Source: Saprospiraceae bacterium
GTDB lineage: Bacteria > Bacteroidota > Bacteroidia > Chitinophagales > Saprospiraceae
Assembly (NCBI GenBank): GCA_022842255.1
Contig: JALHPW010000041.1
Location: 5,231-12,186, forward strand
Length of the DNA: 6,956 bases
Reading direction: 5' to 3'
Shown here: positions 5,739-6,956 of the stretch, in pieces
How positions within the stretch are numbered: the stretch's first letter is position 1
How the letters are laid out: the number at the start of each line of letters is the position of its first letter
Notes under the pieces: model-generated
The model's database searches: none
Seen by the model: only the letters and a program-made list of their open reading frames with translations
Told to the model about the DNA's origin: nothing
Made by a program: the position numbers and the translations under genes

Positions 5739-6921
5739 CCGCCCTTCGGCCTTTCCATTGGTATTTTTTGAAAAAAAGGCTGGCGGTCCCGAGGATAGGG
5801 ATGTAGGCGGTGTGCAAAAAAAACGAAGGTAAAAACCGGCGCATCAAATCCATACGATTGAAAAAGCGGCACATTTCTTTTAGAAAAAAATAGTCGAATA
5901 CGGCTTTGACCGTGATTTGGAATAGAAACAGACAGAGGTGGTTGGCCAATACGCCCACCATGGCGCAGGCAAGTGTCGCTGCCAGATTCAGCCAAATGCT
6001 CCAGCAAAAAAGGAACACCAGCAGTAACGATAGGCGCATCGGCCAACTGGGCATTGCAGCGTTTTTGGTGCCCCAACGCAGTCGTTGATTCCAAAAGGAA
6101 CGCAGGTCGGGCGCGGCTTCGGTTTGCACCGCGGCTTCAGGGCTTTTGAGAAACGCTACGCTTCCTGGCCACTTGGCTTCCACTTTTTGTACCAAAAACA
6201 TATCGTCGCCCGAAGCCAGGTGCGCATTTCCGGTGTAGCCGCCTACCGATTCAAAAGCCGTTTTTCGGTAAGCCAGGTTGGCGCCGTTGGCCATTTGATG
6301 CCAACCCAATTGGTACCCGGCCCCGGTGATGCCCATCATGCCCAAAAAATCGAGGGATTGGAATCGTTGCAACAGGTTGGTTTCGCGATGAAACAGGACC
6401 GGGGCGCAAACCAATTGTGTGTTGGGATTTTCAAATGCAAAAGCGAGGTGTTTTAGCCAATTTTCTGGCACTTCACAATCGGCATCGGTGCTTACGATGA
6501 TATCCGTTTGGGCTTGGGCCACGCCCAGTTCGAGGGCCTTCTTTTTATTGGCGGTAAATTGGGTTTCTGCAGGCAGGTAATCTGCCAATTGGATGCATGA
6601 AATGGAACTTCCCGTCCCGAGGCCTCGGGATAAACTTTCGGGAAGTTGGCGCACCAGTTGGGCGGTATTATCCGCTGAAAAATCATCCAATATGATGATT
6701 TTCAAAAGATTGTGCGGGTAGTTTCCATTTAAAATCGACTCCAGGCAAGCCCTTATTTTAGCGGCTTCGTTGCGGGCTGGGATTAGGATGGTGATGGGGG
6801 AAGTTGGCTTAAAACCTTTGAGCAAATTACTTTCTGGCAAATCTTTCCAGGCACGATGGTAAGCCCAAAGCAAGGCTGCGTAGGCGATGATAAGAAAAAA
6901 AGAAATTGATGGAATTAACAC
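5734..6921 (-). CDS. Membrane-anchored family 2 glycosyltransferase
   Basis: A 395-residue GT-A fold transferase that moves a sugar from a nucleotide sugar to an acceptor, probably a lipid or glycan at the cytoplasmic face of the inner membrane. Seen: an N-terminal membrane segment (2-21); IPARNE (47-52) and LDDFS (78-82) for nucleotide binding; the DAD metal motif (146-148); GANLAYRK (213-220); GDDMFL (238-243), whose acidic pair supplies the likely catalytic base; and QRLRW (279-283), the QxxRW motif of processive and related GT2 enzymes. Two or three membrane segments follow (about 296-315, 316-340 and 366-384). The start is the GTG at 6921: an in-frame TGA lies 12 nt upstream and the membrane segment begins at once. 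Residues 92-105 are encoded by a palindromic 42-bp element that looks inserted. The product is not known; ceramide glucosyltransferase-like or exopolysaccharide roles are alternatives. Confidence 0.9.
   Translation of the reverse strand: MLIPSISFFLIIAYAALLWAYHRAWKDLPESNLLKGFKPTSPITILIPARNEAAKIRACLESILNGNYPHNLLKIIILDDFSADNTAQLVRQLPESLSRGLGTGSSISCIQLADYLPAETQFTANKKKALELGVAQAQTDIIVSTDADCEVPENWLKHLAFAFENPNTQLVCAPVLFHRETNLLQRFQSLDFLGMMGITGAGYQLGWHQMANGANLAYRKTAFESVGGYTGNAHLASGDDMFLVQKVEAKWPGSVAFLKSPEAAVQTEAAPDLRSFWNQRLRWGTKNAAMPSWPMRLSLLLVFLFCWSIWLNLAATLACAMVGVLANHLCLFLFQITVKAVFDYFFLKEMCRFFNRMDLMRRFLPSFFLHTAYIPILGTASLFFKKYQWKGRRAE
6606..6647 (-). mobile_element. Candidate in-frame palindromic insertion inside the glycosyltransferase gene
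   Basis: Outer arms AACTTCCCG (6606-6614) and CGGGAAGTT (6639-6647) are exact reverse complements. Between them lie a perfect 16-bp palindrome, TCCCGAGGCCTCGGGA (6615-6630), and an 8-nt spacer. The total of 42 bp equals 14 codons and adds a Ser/Gly/Leu-rich stretch (LPESLSRGLGTGS, residues 93-105) without breaking the frame. It sits between the DDFS and DAD motifs, where GT2 enzymes have a variable loop. Palindromic elements that insert in frame into genes are known from Rickettsia; that this is a comparable element is inference. Confidence 0.5.
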
Positions 6922-6929
6922 GTTTCGGT

Positions 6930-6956
6930 TTATTCAAGTCCTTGGCAACGTTCAAC
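6930..6956 (-). CDS. Possible last codons of an upstream gene
   Basis: One minus-strand frame entering from the right edge reads VERCQGLE and then stops (TAA at 6932-6930), 8 nt before the GTG start of the glycosyltransferase. The spacing would fit an operon, but nine codons are too few to identify a gene or to be sure that one exists. Confidence 0.25.
   Translation of the reverse strand, partial: VERCQGLE

Overview
The window looks like a piece of a Bacteroidota chromosome. Clues are a long-form prolipoprotein diacylglyceryl transferase with the signature GRIGCQLSGDGDWG, translation starts that mostly lack a Shine-Dalgarno sequence but sit behind A-rich leaders, and 7-bp-period intergenic repeats. 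A saprospiral-type member of the phylum is my guess, at low confidence. All recognisable genes lie on the minus strand, so transcription runs from high to low coordinates.

Layout in transcription order: the last codons of an unidentified upstream frame (6956-6930); a membrane-anchored family 2 glycosyltransferase (6921-5734); a bcp/PrxQ peroxiredoxin (5589-5134); an ATP-grasp ligase of unknown substrate (4918-3905); lgt (3733-2561); and a type II restriction-modification pair, with a C5-cytosine methyltransferase (2514-1219) followed by a Sau3AI/MutH-family endonuclease (1241 to beyond the left edge). The endonuclease frame has no stop before base 1, so its 3' end is missing.

The restriction-modification pair is the clearest functional unit. 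The nuclease carries the MutH/Sau3AI constellation (Glu48, Asp63, Glu70-x-Lys72), and the methyltransferase has every landmark C5 motif. By family, the predicted target is GATC with a methylated cytosine. GATC occurs only 9 times in the window, against about 27 expected with equal base frequencies. The nuclease start lies inside the methyltransferase gene (23-bp overlap), and the methyltransferase is the only gene here with a strong Shine-Dalgarno sequence.

The less expected content is repeats. The ATP-grasp/lgt spacer holds a perfect 31-bp inverted repeat built from two facing arrays of 7-bp units. The ATP-grasp/bcp spacer holds two facing copies of a 27-bp element. The bcp leader holds a tandem 9-mer, then ten consecutive 7-bp units that begin exactly at the glycosyltransferase stop codon. 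Inside the glycosyltransferase gene is a 42-bp palindrome-based element that fits exactly 14 codons and reads through in frame, like a protein-coding palindromic insertion element. No tRNA, rRNA, CRISPR array, transposase or convincing intrinsic terminator was seen.
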